From contig NZ_JAGGPU010000016.1 in assembly GCF_018613605.1 (NCBI RefSeq), forward strand, positions 1-64,000: a stretch of 64,000 nucleotides of DNA. The letters run 5' to 3'. The stretch is from Pedobacter sp. ISL-64 (GTDB lineage: Bacteria; Bacteroidota; Bacteroidia; Sphingobacteriales; Sphingobacteriaceae). Below are positions 33,328-42,744 of the stretch, in pieces (within the stretch, counting starts at the first letter, position 1; every line of letters begins with the position of its first letter). Under the pieces are notes generated by a model. That model made no database searches. It was not told the origin of the DNA and was given only the letters and a program-made list of their open reading frames with translations. The position numbers and the translations under genes were made by a program.

Positions 33328-36300
33328 ATGAAAACAACTCTTAAAAATAATTTACGTTTAGGCCTTGGCTTATCGCTAATTATTCTATTTATCAGTTCGC
33401 TGGCTTCTTATGTAAGTATTGGCAACCTTATTAAAAGTACCGAGCTGGTTAAACACAGTGATGAAGTAATTTTAAATACGGAGAATATTATATCCTATTT
33501 AAAAGATGCCGAAACTGGTCAGCGGGGCTTTTTATTAACTGGAAACAAGGTGTTTTTAACACCTTATTATGGTGCCAGCGATTCGGCCGCTTCGATACTA
33601 AAAAAAGTTGAACTCAATACCAGGCATAACAGCGTTCAGCAAAAAAATATAACAGCGCTTAAAAAAATTCTTTTTAAAAGAATGGATATCATTAAATCGA
33701 CCATAGAGATTAAAACTTTAGGCGGTGTTATTGATCCTACGGTTTTGTTTCAAGGCAAAGTTTATATGGATGAGGCCAGATCAATTGTAAGCAACATTAT
33801 AACCGAAGAGAAAAGGCTGCTTGAAGAAAGAACCAACGAATTAAATAAACTTACATCTTATACCCCGATACTGATTTTAATTGCAGCGCTCCTTGCCATT
33901 CTGATTACGTTGTTTTTTTACCGGAGAGTATCAGTCGATTTCGATGAACGTGTTAAACTTCAACAGGAAATTGAAGATAAAAAATCCGAGATGGAAAAAC
34001 GTATTGTTGCCATTAAAGAAATTGCCTATCAAATTTCTAATGGAAATTATGGCATTAAACTCGATAGCCAAAGCCAGGATGAGATTGGCGAGCTTTCCGA
34101 ATCGCTAAACGCAATGTCATCATCATTGAAAAAATCTTTCGATACTTTAGAAGAGAATGAATGGTTGCAAACTGGCGTAGCTAACTTAAACGTAAAAATG
34201 GTTGGCGAAAAAGATGTTTTCCGTTTAGCAGAAGATATTATTGAGTTTTTGGCCAATTATACCAAAAGCCAGATCGGTGCCCTTTATTTATTTAAAGATG
34301 ATGGATATCTGCATTTAAAAGGGCAATATGCTTTGCAAGGACAAAATCTAACCCAAACCTTAGAACTTGGCCAAGGCTTAATTGGCCAGGCGGTTAAAAC
34401 AGGTAAGCCAATATTATTGGATGATGTTCCACAGAGCGAATTAACCATTACACATGCTACCGGGAATATTAAACCAGCACAGTTAATCGTACTTCCAATT
34501 ATTAGAAATGAAATTTCAATAGGCGGTTTAGAATTAGGCACTATCGGTAAATACAGCGACCTGCAGTTACACTTTTTAAACTTGGTTTTATCTGATGTGG
34601 GTACCGCATTGTTGGGCGCACAGAACAGACAAAAGCTTCAGCAGTTATTAGAAGAAACGCAGGCACAATCAGAAGAATTGCAGGTTCAGCACAATGAGTT
34701 AGAAGGCTTAAATGCAGAGCTCGAAGCACAGGCACAAAAACTTCAGGCCAGCGAAGAAGAATTACGTGTACAGCAAGAAGAATTGTTGCAAAGCAACCAG
34801 GAGCTGGAAGAAAGAAGCAGCCTATTGGAAGAAAAAAATGAACTGATTGAAGAACGCAATATAGAAATTCAGCAAAAAGCAGAAGCTTTAGAACTGAGTA
34901 CGAGGTACAAATCAGAGTTTTTGGCCAATATGTCGCACGAGTTAAGAACACCACTTAATTCGATATTGTTATTATCGAGATTAATGGCTGAAAATGAGGC
35001 TATGGATCGCGAGCATCAGGAATATGCAGAGGTTATCCAAAGTTCAGGTCAGGGTCTTTTAAGTTTAATAGACGAAATTTTAGATCTTTCTAAAATTGAA
35101 GCGGGCAAAATGGAACTCGATCGGGCAAATATTAAGGTTGATGAGATTATCCTTAACATGCGTTCGCTGTTTAATCCTTTGGCTAAAGATAAAAACTTAA
35201 ACTTTGTTATCGAAAAATCGGCAGAAGTTCCTGAGTTTTTTCATACCGATAAAATGCGCTTAGAGCAGATTATTAAAAACCTGCTATCAAATGCTATTAA
35301 ATTTACTACCGTAGGTGCGGTAACCCTAAATATTACTAAAAATGAAAAGTTAGGCGCGCTGGTATTCAAAGTTACCGATACAGGCGTAGGTATTGCACCC
35401 GAAAAGCAAGGAATGGTATTCGAAGCTTTTCAACAGGCCGACGGCTCAACACGTCGCAAATTTGGTGGCACAGGCCTTGGACTCTCAATTAGTAGAGAGC
35501 TGGCAAAACTATTGGGCGGATATATAGATTTAAAAAGCACAGAGGGCGAAGGAAGTATTTTTACACTTACCTTGCCCATTGATAGAAATAAAGGTTTTGA
35601 TGGCGCTGTACCTCATATAGAGAAGCCTGTAATCGCTTTAGAGGCTCCGGTAAAAAAAGTGAGCCACTTAACGGTCGAAAATATTCCACAAGAGATTGAA
35701 GATGACCGAGATAATATTCAACCTGATGATAAGGTGATTTTAATTGTTGAAGACGATACCCCTTTTGCCAAAACACTTTTAGATTTTACCCGAAAAAGAA
35801 ATTATAAAGGTTTGGTTGCCGTTCGTGGCGATGCTGGTATTGAAATGGCGAAAACCTTTAAACCACTTGCCATTTTACTCGATATCCAATTGCCTGTTAA
35901 AGATGGTTGGCAGGTAATGGAAGAGCTGAAAGCGGATCCTTCAACACGTCCAATCCCGGTGCACATTATGTCTTCTTTACAGGTTAAGAAAGAAAGTTTG
36001 TTAAAAGGTGCGGTAGATTTTATAAATAAACCTTTTGCTTTTGAGCACATGCAAGAAATATTTTCAAAACTAGAGCATGCCTTAAGCCGTCACCCTAAAA
36101 AGGTACTTATTGTAGAAGAAAATGAACAGCATGCCAAGGCATTAAGTTATTTTTTAAGCAATTTTAATATCCAGACAGAAATTGTTAACCAAGTAAACGA
36201 AAGTGTTTCTGCCCTGCATAAGCCGGAGGTTAACTGCGTGATTTTGGATATGGGTATTCCTGATAAACACGCTTACGAAACCCTTGAAGTGGTAAAGAAA

Positions 36301-36912
36301 ACACCCGGTTTAGAGAATTTACCGATCATCATTTTCACCGGTAAAAACCTTTCAAAGGGAGAAGAAAACCGGATCAAACAATATGCTGATTCTATCGTTG
36401 TAAAAACGGCACATTCTTATCAACGTATTTTGGATGAAGCAGGTTTGTTCCTTCATCTGGTAGAAGAAAAAAGCAAGGAAAAAAGCAAAACACCTAAAAA
36501 GTTTTCCGAATTACAGGATGTATTGGTTGGTAAAACGGTTCTGGTAGCGGATGATGATGTGCGCAATATCTTCTCCTTAACGAAAATGTTAGAGCAGCAC
36601 CAGATGAAAGTGGTCGCAGCAACCGATGGTAAGGAAGCCCTCAAGCTATTAAATGAAAACCCAGAAATTGATGTTGTTTTAATGGATATGATGATGCCAG
36701 AACTAGATGGTTACGAAACTACAACAGCCATCAGGCAGGATATCAAATACCGGAACCTACCTATTTTGGCCGTTACGGCAAAAGCCATGATGGGCGATCG
36801 CGAAAAGTGCATTGCCGCAGGTGCATCCGATTATATCAGCAAACCAGTAGATATGGATCAGCTGATATCGTTATTAAGGGTTTGGTTATACGAAAATCAT
36901 CATAAATCATAA
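33328..36912 (+). CDS. CHASE3-HAMP-GAF hybrid histidine kinase with three receivers
   Basis: A 1194-residue sensor. In order: membrane helix (about 9-31), CHASE3 extracytoplasmic domain (about 36-175, with DAETGQRGFLLTG), second helix (178-198), HAMP (to about 270), GAF (about 285-435), a 100-residue Glu/Gln-rich coiled coil (436-535), HisKA (His in NMSHELRTPLNS), ATPase (NLLSNAIKFT, DTGVGIA, GGTGLGLSIS), then three receivers (LLDIQLP, ILDMGIPD, LMDMMMPELDG). It probably integrates membrane and cytoplasmic cues and passes phosphate on through the receivers. The CheR and CheB genes downstream suggest that methylation adjusts it. Start and frame are clear. Confidence 0.93.
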   Translation: MKTTLKNNLRLGLGLSLIILFISSLASYVSIGNLIKSTELVKHSDEVILNTENIISYLKDAETGQRGFLLTGNKVFLTPYYGASDSAASILKKVELNTRHNSVQQKNITALKKILFKRMDIIKSTIEIKTLGGVIDPTVLFQGKVYMDEARSIVSNIITEEKRLLEERTNELNKLTSYTPILILIAALLAILITLFFYRRVSVDFDERVKLQQEIEDKKSEMEKRIVAIKEIAYQISNGNYGIKLDSQSQDEIGELSESLNAMSSSLKKSFDTLEENEWLQTGVANLNVKMVGEKDVFRLAEDIIEFLANYTKSQIGALYLFKDDGYLHLKGQYALQGQNLTQTLELGQGLIGQAVKTGKPILLDDVPQSELTITHATGNIKPAQLIVLPIIRNEISIGGLELGTIGKYSDLQLHFLNLVLSDVGTALLGAQNRQKLQQLLEETQAQSEELQVQHNELEGLNAELEAQAQKLQASEEELRVQQEELLQSNQELEERSSLLEEKNELIEERNIEIQQKAEALELSTRYKSEFLANMSHELRTPLNSILLLSRLMAENEAMDREHQEYAEVIQSSGQGLLSLIDEILDLSKIEAGKMELDRANIKVDEIILNMRSLFNPLAKDKNLNFVIEKSAEVPEFFHTDKMRLEQIIKNLLSNAIKFTTVGAVTLNITKNEKLGALVFKVTDTGVGIAPEKQGMVFEAFQQADGSTRRKFGGTGLGLSISRELAKLLGGYIDLKSTEGEGSIFTLTLPIDRNKGFDGAVPHIEKPVIALEAPVKKVSHLTVENIPQEIEDDRDNIQPDDKVILIVEDDTPFAKTLLDFTRKRNYKGLVAVRGDAGIEMAKTFKPLAILLDIQLPVKDGWQVMEELKADPSTRPIPVHIMSSLQVKKESLLKGAVDFINKPFAFEHMQEIFSKLEHALSRHPKKVLIVEENEQHAKALSYFLSNFNIQTEIVNQVNESVSALHKPEVNCVILDMGIPDKHAYETLEVVKKTPGLENLPIIIFTGKNLSKGEENRIKQYADSIVVKTAHSYQRILDEAGLFLHLVEEKSKEKSKTPKKFSELQDVLVGKTVLVADDDVRNIFSLTKMLEQHQMKVVAATDGKEALKLLNENPEIDVVLMDMMMPELDGYETTTAIRQDIKYRNLPILAVTAKAMMGDREKCIAAGASDYISKPVDMDQLISLLRVWLYENHHKS

Positions 36913-36928
36913 ACCATTTTTTATTTTT

Positions 36929-37300
36929 ATGCCTCAAAAATTAATTCTCATAATTGATGATGATAACCGAAACATTTTTGCTTTAAAAGCTGTTTTAAAG
37001 ACCAAAGGTTTCGATTGTTTATCTGCTATAAGTGCCCGGGAAGGGTTTTCTGTTATGGAGAAACATGACAATGTTGCCATCGTTTTAATGGATATGATGA
37101 TGCCGGATATGGACGGTTATCAAGCTATTGCCGCGATGAAAAAATCAGCTAAAATGCAGAATATCCCTGTGTTAGCGGTAACTGCCCAAGCCATGGTTGG
37201 CGATAAGGAACGTTGCTTAAGCGCAGGTGCATCGGGTTATGTTTCAAAACCAATAAATGTTGACGAATTATTAATGCAAATCGAAAATTTTACAAAATAG
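36929..37300 (+). CDS. Single-domain response regulator
   Basis: A 123-residue receiver with no output domain. Asp11-Asp12 and the phosphoacceptor Asp55 (IVLMDMMMPDMDGY) are present, as are the switch Thr (AVTAQAM) and Lys (YVSKPIN). It closely resembles the third receiver of the upstream hybrid kinase, including the MMMPxxDGY and AGASxYxSKPxxxDxL patterns, so it probably arose by duplication of it. It lies 16 bases after the hybrid kinase and 3 bases before cheR. It may carry phosphate between kinases. Confidence 0.9.
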   Translation: MPQKLILIIDDDNRNIFALKAVLKTKGFDCLSAISAREGFSVMEKHDNVAIVLMDMMMPDMDGYQAIAAMKKSAKMQNIPVLAVTAQAMVGDKERCLSAGASGYVSKPINVDELLMQIENFTK

Positions 37301-37303
37301 CAG

Positions 37304-38122
37304 GTGATAAGTGATGCGATAGATAATGAACAGGTAGAAATCCTGTTGAATGATGTTTTGGAAAGCCATGGGTATGATTTTCTGGAATATTCTCATGCAT
37401 CAATAAAAAGGAGAATTATACGTCTTTACGGACTGGATAATTTTGTGAGTTTCGCCGAATTTCGTTACACGGTTAAAACAGATAAGCAATATTTTAAGCG
37501 GTTTTTAGAGGAAATTACGGTTAATGTTACCGAAATGTTCCGCGATCCTTCTTTTTATAAATCTTTGCGGAACGATGTCCTTCCCGTGCTGGGTACCTAT
37601 CCATTTATCCGCATTTGGGTGGCAGGCTGTTCTACCGGAGAAGAGGCTTATTCGCTTGCCATTGTTTTAAAAGAACTTAACCTGCTTAATAAATCGCTTA
37701 TTTATGCTACCGATATTAATCCATCGGTTTTAGATAAGGCAAAAAAAGGCATGTTCCCCTTAAATTATTTAAAGCAGTATTCAGAAAATTACCTGCAATC
37801 GGGTGGCTTAAAAGATTTTTCTGCTTATTACACGGCGAACTACTCTTTGGCAAAATTTGATGAAAGCTTAAATAGTAAGATGATCTTTTCTACGCATAAT
37901 TTGGTTTCCGATCATTCTTTTAATGAGTTTCAGCTAATTTTATGTAGAAACGTATTAATTTATTTTGATAAAGACTTGCAGCATAAAGTATTTAACCTTT
38001 TTGATAGTAGCATCGAGAAATTAGGATACCTTGCCTTGGGAAGTAAAGAAAGTTTGGAGTTTTGGCCAAAAGCCAAAGAATACAAAAGGGTTAAAATGGA
38101 AAAAATATGGCGGAAACTGTAG
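37304..38122 (+). CDS. cheR: CheR-type protein-glutamate methyltransferase
   Basis: A 272-residue methyltransferase of the CheR family, which methylates glutamate side chains of receptors with S-adenosylmethionine. The N-terminal helical domain (1-75) ends in ITVNVTEMFRDP. The SAM motif is WVAGCSTGEEAYS at 105-117, followed by YATDINPSVLDKAKKG and LCRNVLIYF. The start is GTG, three bases after the stop of the preceding response regulator. It overlaps cheB by 16 bases. No methyl-accepting chemoreceptor is encoded in the window, so its substrate is probably another protein of this cluster. Confidence 0.92.
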   Translation: MISDAIDNEQVEILLNDVLESHGYDFLEYSHASIKRRIIRLYGLDNFVSFAEFRYTVKTDKQYFKRFLEEITVNVTEMFRDPSFYKSLRNDVLPVLGTYPFIRIWVAGCSTGEEAYSLAIVLKELNLLNKSLIYATDINPSVLDKAKKGMFPLNYLKQYSENYLQSGGLKDFSAYYTANYSLAKFDESLNSKMIFSTHNLVSDHSFNEFQLILCRNVLIYFDKDLQHKVFNLFDSSIEKLGYLALGSKESLEFWPKAKEYKRVKMEKIWRKL

Positions 38123-38691
38123 ATTCTACGCCTTGTGGAGCATTAATTATTGGCGGCTCTGCTGGTAGTTTAGATGTGTTGCTCGAAATTTTTCCAGCCC
38201 TAAGGAAAGATATTGGTTTTCCCATTGTATTGGTGGTTCACCGTAAGGCAAGCAACGAATCTCTTTTAACCGATTTGCTAAAATCGCGCACTACACTAGA
38301 GGTTAGTGAAGCAGAAGAAAAAGAGTTTTTAAGCCCGGGCAAAGTTTTTATTGCACCTGCAGATTACCATATGCTGATAGAGGAAGACCAAAGTATATCT
38401 TTAGATTATTCGGAAAAAGTAAATTATTCCCGGCCATCAATTGATGTTACCTTTCAATCAGCAGCCGAGGTTTTTAGAGAAAAATTAGTCTGTATTCTAC
38501 TTTCAGGGTCTAATGCAGATGGAGTAGAGGGGTTAAAAAGTGTAAACAATTTTGGAGGTAGAGTGGTTATACAGAATCCAAATACGGCCATAATGCCGTA
38601 TATGCCGCAACAGGCAGTGCTGAATGTTGAGCCGCATCTGATATTGGATAGCCACGATATGGCTGATTATATAAATAAGTTAAATGGTTAA
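38107..38691 (+). CDS. cheB: CheB-type protein-glutamate methylesterase, catalytic domain only
   Basis: A 194-residue methylesterase that reverses CheR methylation. The triad is visible: Ser18 in GGSAGS, His45 in VVHRK and Asp138 in GSNADGVEG; SRPSIDVTFQSAA is a family motif. It lacks the N-terminal receiver that regulates classic CheB, so control may come from the separate response regulators on either side. It overlaps cheR by 16 bases and ends 19 bases before the next start. Confidence 0.92.
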   Translation: MAETVDSTPCGALIIGGSAGSLDVLLEIFPALRKDIGFPIVLVVHRKASNESLLTDLLKSRTTLEVSEAEEKEFLSPGKVFIAPADYHMLIEEDQSISLDYSEKVNYSRPSIDVTFQSAAEVFREKLVCILLSGSNADGVEGLKSVNNFGGRVVIQNPNTAIMPYMPQQAVLNVEPHLILDSHDMADYINKLNG

Positions 38692-38710
38692 TTGCTTTTC
38701 GGAAGTTAAT

Positions 38711-39076
38711 ATGATAGTTGCAAAAAAAATATTTGTTTTTGATGATAATAGGGATATCCTTGATCTCTGTACATTTATTTTGGAAGATGCGGGGTATGAG
38801 ATAAAAACATCTGAAAATGCCAATAACATAGAAGAACAGGTTGCAGCATATATGCCTGATTTAATTTTTATGGATAATTGGTTGCCCGATCTGGGAGGGA
38901 TACAGGCTACCAAGGCATTAAAAAACCATCCTGATTTAAAACATATTCCGGTAATTTATTTTTCGGCCAATAATGATATATCTTCATTAGCCGATGAAGC
39001 TGGTGCCGATAGTTACTTATCGAAACCCTTTGATATTGCTGCACTGGAAGAAATTGTGAAAAAACATTTGAGCTAA
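38711..39076 (+). CDS. Single-domain response regulator
   Basis: A 121-residue receiver. Asp11-Asp12 and phosphoacceptor Asp55 (IFMDNWLPDLGG) are present, with the switch residue in IYFSANND and Lys in YLSKPF. An upstream in-frame ATG at 38684, overlapping cheB, would add nine residues that do not match the family, so 38711 is preferred. As the last gene of the signalling cluster it may be the diffusible output. An inverted repeat follows at 39083-39132. Confidence 0.88.
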   Translation: MIVAKKIFVFDDNRDILDLCTFILEDAGYEIKTSENANNIEEQVAAYMPDLIFMDNWLPDLGGIQATKALKNHPDLKHIPVIYFSANNDISSLADEAGADSYLSKPFDIAALEEIVKKHLS

Positions 39077-39082
39077 TGCCGA

Positions 39083-39132
39083 AGACTCACGAAGTTTCAA
39101 GAGGCTGATGAGCAGGAAAACTTCGTAAGTCT
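39083..39132. repeat. Inverted repeat closing the signalling cluster
   Basis: AGACTCACGAAGTTTC (39083-39098) pairs with GAAAACTTCGTAAGTCT (39116-39132) over about 15 bases with one mismatch and one bulge. The same CTTCG-rich arms recur as AACTTCCGAAGTTTTC at 39150-39165. It could act as a transcription stop for the cluster, but no T tract follows. Confidence 0.55.
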
Positions 39133-39180
39133 AGGCCCAGGCCTTGCTAAACTTCCGAAGTTTTCTATTGCTCGAAAGAT

Positions 39181-39264
39181 CGTCATTTCGAGCGGAGTGC
39201 AACGAAGTCGAGAAATCTATCGTGGCAGATCTCTCCATTCCACTGCGTTCCAGTCGAGATGACG
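39181..39264. repeat. Palindromic intergenic repeat, CGTCATTTCGA family
   Basis: CGTCATTTCGAGCGGAGTGCAACG at the left, AGTCGAGATGACG at the right, with GAGAAATCTATCGTGGCAGATCTCTCC inside. Clear relative of the copies at 9519-9604 and 20763-20868. It lies between convergent genes. Confidence 0.8.
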
Positions 39265-39297
39265 ACTTCTTTTTAATTCTTAGGAATACCCTATCAG

Positions 39298-40254
39298 TTA
39301 CTCCTTTCCCCAAATCCTTGTATTCAAGTCTAGCTCCTTAACAATATCATACATAAACTTTAAGGTGGAGATATCTTCATTTACGGTTTCTGGACTGAGC
39401 AATGATTTAAAAACAGGCGCCTCGAAATAATTCCGGTTCAGCGGGAAAGCGATATACATCCTCGATTCGATAAAGGATAAACTGATGTTATATTTTGTTT
39501 GATGGTTGAGGTTTAATATCCGCTCCATCATGGCAGGTGTAAGGATATATCTGGATTCGACCTGATCGGAGCCATAAGTCACAAAAGTCTTATCAAAGTC
39601 TAGATTCTCCAATTGAATAACATCGTTACTGCCAAAAGAAAACAGGTTTTTTGAAAACCATGCGCCAAAAGCTGCTCCGAAATCTTTTGGTCTGACAATG
39701 GTTACACCATTAAATTTCTTGTTAAAATCGGCAGCAAAGATAATTCCTCTAAAAATGTCGTGCCACTCTGTTCGGGTTCCGTCTTTTGTTTGGGTTACTG
39801 TTTTATATTCGGCATGTACCTCAGCAAAATAAAACCGGGTTTTATCAGCACATCCAGTTACCAGATCCTCTGTTTTATAACGATCAGGTTCATTGCTAAA
39901 CAACTGTGTATACATAAACTCCGAAGCTTCAATTCCCTGGTAGGGATTAATCGATAAACTTTCGTCTAAAAATTTAAGGGCAGCACCAATTACATTGGTT
40001 TTGTAGGCATTTTGGTAAGCTGTTAAAGAATCGTTGATTTTAAATAACAAAACACCGCCATAAATAAGGGGTATTAAGCCGCCAATTACACCAGGAATAG
40101 GAAAACCTAAAAAAAAGCCTAAAACACAGAGCAGAATGCCCGCGGCAATAAAAATATAGCCTTTGGTTTGGGTACCTGCAATTCTTTTGCGCTCTACCTC
40201 CATTGTAGCCAAAACTTGCTGTAAGGCTACATTATTTGCAATATCGAACGACAT
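39298..40254 (-). CDS. DUF3137 family membrane protein
   Basis: A 318-residue protein with two adjacent membrane helices near the N-terminus (about 31-50 and 54-72) and a large C-terminal domain of unknown function (DUF3137), with FRGIIFAADFNKKFNG and the late FxxxRxYIAF-like stretch ESRMYIAFPL. Its start codon overlaps the lemA stop by one base, and lemA-DUF3137 is a recurrent gene pair in bacteria, so the two probably form one membrane complex. Its role is not known. Confidence 0.82.
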   Translation of the reverse strand: MSFDIANNVALQQVLATMEVERKRIAGTQTKGYIFIAAGILLCVLGFFLGFPIPGVIGGLIPLIYGGVLLFKINDSLTAYQNAYKTNVIGAALKFLDESLSINPYQGIEASEFMYTQLFSNEPDRYKTEDLVTGCADKTRFYFAEVHAEYKTVTQTKDGTRTEWHDIFRGIIFAADFNKKFNGVTIVRPKDFGAAFGAWFSKNLFSFGSNDVIQLENLDFDKTFVTYGSDQVESRYILTPAMMERILNLNHQTKYNISLSFIESRMYIAFPLNRNYFEAPVFKSLLSPETVNEDISTLKFMYDIVKELDLNTRIWGKE

Positions 40255-40811
40255 TAATTATTAAAGAGTTCTTTTGCGCTAATATTTTTGCGCTCCTCGG
40301 CTGTGGTTTCTAAAACGGCAATGGGCTGGAAATTTAACATTCCCGCAAATAAACTGCCTGGAAACATCATAATCGAATTATTGTAATCGGTTACCGAAGC
40401 ATTATAGGTTCTTCTGGCAGCGGCAATCTGCTCTTCGCTTTCGGTCCAGGTGGTTTGCAGATTAATAAAGTTGGTATTGGCTTTTAAATCAGGATAATTT
40501 TCGATGTTAACCATTAAACCTTTCACACTGCTGCTCAATTGTGCATCTAAATCTGCTTTTTCTGCATTGCTGATGTTAGGTGAGCCCGCTTTAGATCTTA
40601 GTTCAACTATTTTCGTCAAAGTCCCCTGCTCGTAAGTAGTGTACTGTTTTACCACTTCAACAAGATTTGGAATAAGGTCGAACCGTTTTTTAAGCATTAC
40701 ATCAATGGCCGAGAAGGCATTGGTTACCTGGTTTTTCTTCCCAATAAGCGAGTTGTAAAAGAAAATCCCGATAAGGAATATAAATCCGATAATAACGAGG
40801 GCAATAATCAT
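40254..40811 (-). CDS. lemA: LemA family protein
   Basis: A 185-residue LemA protein: one N-terminal membrane helix (2-22) followed by a helical domain with the family motifs NAFSAIDVMLKKRFDLIPNLVEVVKQY (seen at about 32-58) and TYNASVTDYNN. The short N-terminus is extracytoplasmic and the helical bundle probably cytoplasmic. The function is unclear in bacteria generally. It is coupled to the DUF3137 gene by a one-base overlap. Confidence 0.92.
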   Translation of the reverse strand: MIIALVIIGFIFLIGIFFYNSLIGKKNQVTNAFSAIDVMLKKRFDLIPNLVEVVKQYTTYEQGTLTKIVELRSKAGSPNISNAEKADLDAQLSSSVKGLMVNIENYPDLKANTNFINLQTTWTESEEQIAAARRTYNASVTDYNNSIMMFPGSLFAGMLNFQPIAVLETTAEERKNISAKELFNN

Positions 40812-40861
40812 AATTTTAGTTTAAGGTTTAGAGAATAAAGATAAGAAAAGGTTACAAAATG

Positions 40862-42676
40862 TTATCGCTTTTCATTTTGTTCCCGTTCCCGTCTTATCCG
40901 CCGCTCTAAGCGCTTCTGTTTCCTTTGCATATGATTGGCCCGCATGGCTTTAAACTTTGCAATATGCTCACGTACTTCATTCTGCTTTTCTTCCGTAATA
41001 CCGATGCTATATTTTATGCCCGTAAAAAGGCTCTTCCAGATCATGTTAAAGAAAGATGTATTTGCCGGCCTGCTGTAATTTACGGTTGCAGGTATCAGCT
41101 TTCCGTCTGCACCGGGGTTTTCTGATTTAATGATTAAAGCATTTGCTAAGAAAGAAAGAAAACCGCGGGTAACCAGGTGATCTTTTTCAGGATCGTTTTT
41201 CATCAGCGCTACAGAAAGGTCGTAGTAGGAGAACGCTACCGTTCCTTTAGCGCCTAAATCGTTCGCTTTAAAATTGAACTTCAATTTATCTACGCTCCCA
41301 CGGTTAATGCGGACCAAGCCTAAGGGTTTGGTAATCTGATTTAAAACCCGCGCGTTAAAATTGTGTAAAACCCCATTGTAAGAAAAGGCACCATCTTTAG
41401 CGGTAAGATCAAATATAAAGTTTACACCAAGCTTTCCCTGCCCAAACAGGTAAGTGTTTAGGTTAACCTCCATAATAGGGTTTATGGCTTTAATTTTTTC
41501 GAGGTTGGTGGCGTTTTTTATAATGCCCGAGGTGTGCTCGAAACTAATCTGCCCCTTTTGGTTACTCTCATTGTTGTAAACAGCGTAATTCACATTTATA
41601 TCCTTCAGCTGGATTTTCTGGACCAGAATAGGCGCATCAAGAAGCTGCAAAAGCTGATGGGGAAACTTTCCGACTTTGCTTTCCTGGTGTTTTTTGGGGA
41701 GGCCATTATGGTTAAATACTGAAACGAAACCGTTGGTAATGGCCATTTCTTTTGCCCAAAGTTCTTGTTTGCTAATGTATAAAGGCAAATCAATCCCATT
41801 AAGCATAATGTCGCTCATCTTGATGTTGAAACGTTCCTTCGCAAACCCTGCAACTTTGCCAAAGTTCATCTCATCGTGCAGTGGTACTAAAGCAAAACTG
41901 TTAATCCTTAACTTACCCGTTGTTGCCCTAAAATCCAGTTTATCTAATTGGATATCGTACATCTTGTCTGGCGTACGGTATATATAGTTATTCAGATTAA
42001 TCACAATATCTTTAATCAGATAAAATCTTGTAGGATCTTCAGCAGACGTAGAATCTACAAGCAGGTCGGTTAAGGTAATATTGAGGTCATCAATAGAGAA
42101 AGGTACTGAATTGGGTACATTTTTATTAATGTATTTAAAACTTACATCCTTAAACCTGATGCTTTTAATGCTAAATTCTTTCAGGTTTTTAGAGATGATA
42201 TCGTAAGGCGATTTAATGGGCCTGGGTGCACGCCCCTCGTTAAAAGCAAATTGCCGGTTAACCATTGTTACTTCAGGTTTATCAAATACGATTTCTTCCA
42301 GCTGAAGTTTTTTTTCTCGGTACAAGGTTAATGGGTGGAAGTGCTTCACCACCAGTTTTTTTAAAGACACCGTATATAAATTATTTGGTGCTCTTTTTAA
42401 GGCTATGAGTTGCTTAAACCGATTGGTATCAGGTATTATTTTTACATTCTGTAAGGTGGCATTGCCCGTAAAAACATTGGTAGAAACCTTGGTAAAACTA
42501 ATGGTATATAAACTATCGGTTGATTTGTATAGGAGTGTTTTGATCCTATCGGTTAAAATAGGGCGAGACTTAACATTTAACAACCAGGCTATACCTGCAA
42601 GTACAATAAAAACACTGAGTAATGTACACGCAATCCATTTAAAAACTTTATAACGGTATCTTCTGGTATCAGGCAT
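40862..42676 (-). CDS. AsmA-like envelope protein with basic C-terminal tail
   Basis: A 604-residue protein with an N-terminal membrane anchor (about 13-33) and a long periplasmic region rich in beta strands, with the AsmA/DUF748-type opening RPILTDRIKTLLYKSTDSLYTISFTKVSTNVFTGNATLQNV. AsmA-like proteins are thought to move or organise lipids between the membranes. The last 30 residues are extremely basic (MQRKQKRLERRIRRERE), unusual for a periplasmic end. It is paralogous to the next gene upstream (42745-44532), 68 bases away. Function by family only. Confidence 0.75.
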   Translation of the reverse strand: MPDTRRYRYKVFKWIACTLLSVFIVLAGIAWLLNVKSRPILTDRIKTLLYKSTDSLYTISFTKVSTNVFTGNATLQNVKIIPDTNRFKQLIALKRAPNNLYTVSLKKLVVKHFHPLTLYREKKLQLEEIVFDKPEVTMVNRQFAFNEGRAPRPIKSPYDIISKNLKEFSIKSIRFKDVSFKYINKNVPNSVPFSIDDLNITLTDLLVDSTSAEDPTRFYLIKDIVINLNNYIYRTPDKMYDIQLDKLDFRATTGKLRINSFALVPLHDEMNFGKVAGFAKERFNIKMSDIMLNGIDLPLYISKQELWAKEMAITNGFVSVFNHNGLPKKHQESKVGKFPHQLLQLLDAPILVQKIQLKDINVNYAVYNNESNQKGQISFEHTSGIIKNATNLEKIKAINPIMEVNLNTYLFGQGKLGVNFIFDLTAKDGAFSYNGVLHNFNARVLNQITKPLGLVRINRGSVDKLKFNFKANDLGAKGTVAFSYYDLSVALMKNDPEKDHLVTRGFLSFLANALIIKSENPGADGKLIPATVNYSRPANTSFFNMIWKSLFTGIKYSIGITEEKQNEVREHIAKFKAMRANHMQRKQKRLERRIRREREQNEKR

Positions 42677-42744
42677 TAAAAAATGAGAGGCTGTGGTTTT
42701 ATTAGCAATATACGGTTATAAACATATATTTGAAAAGTATAAGA

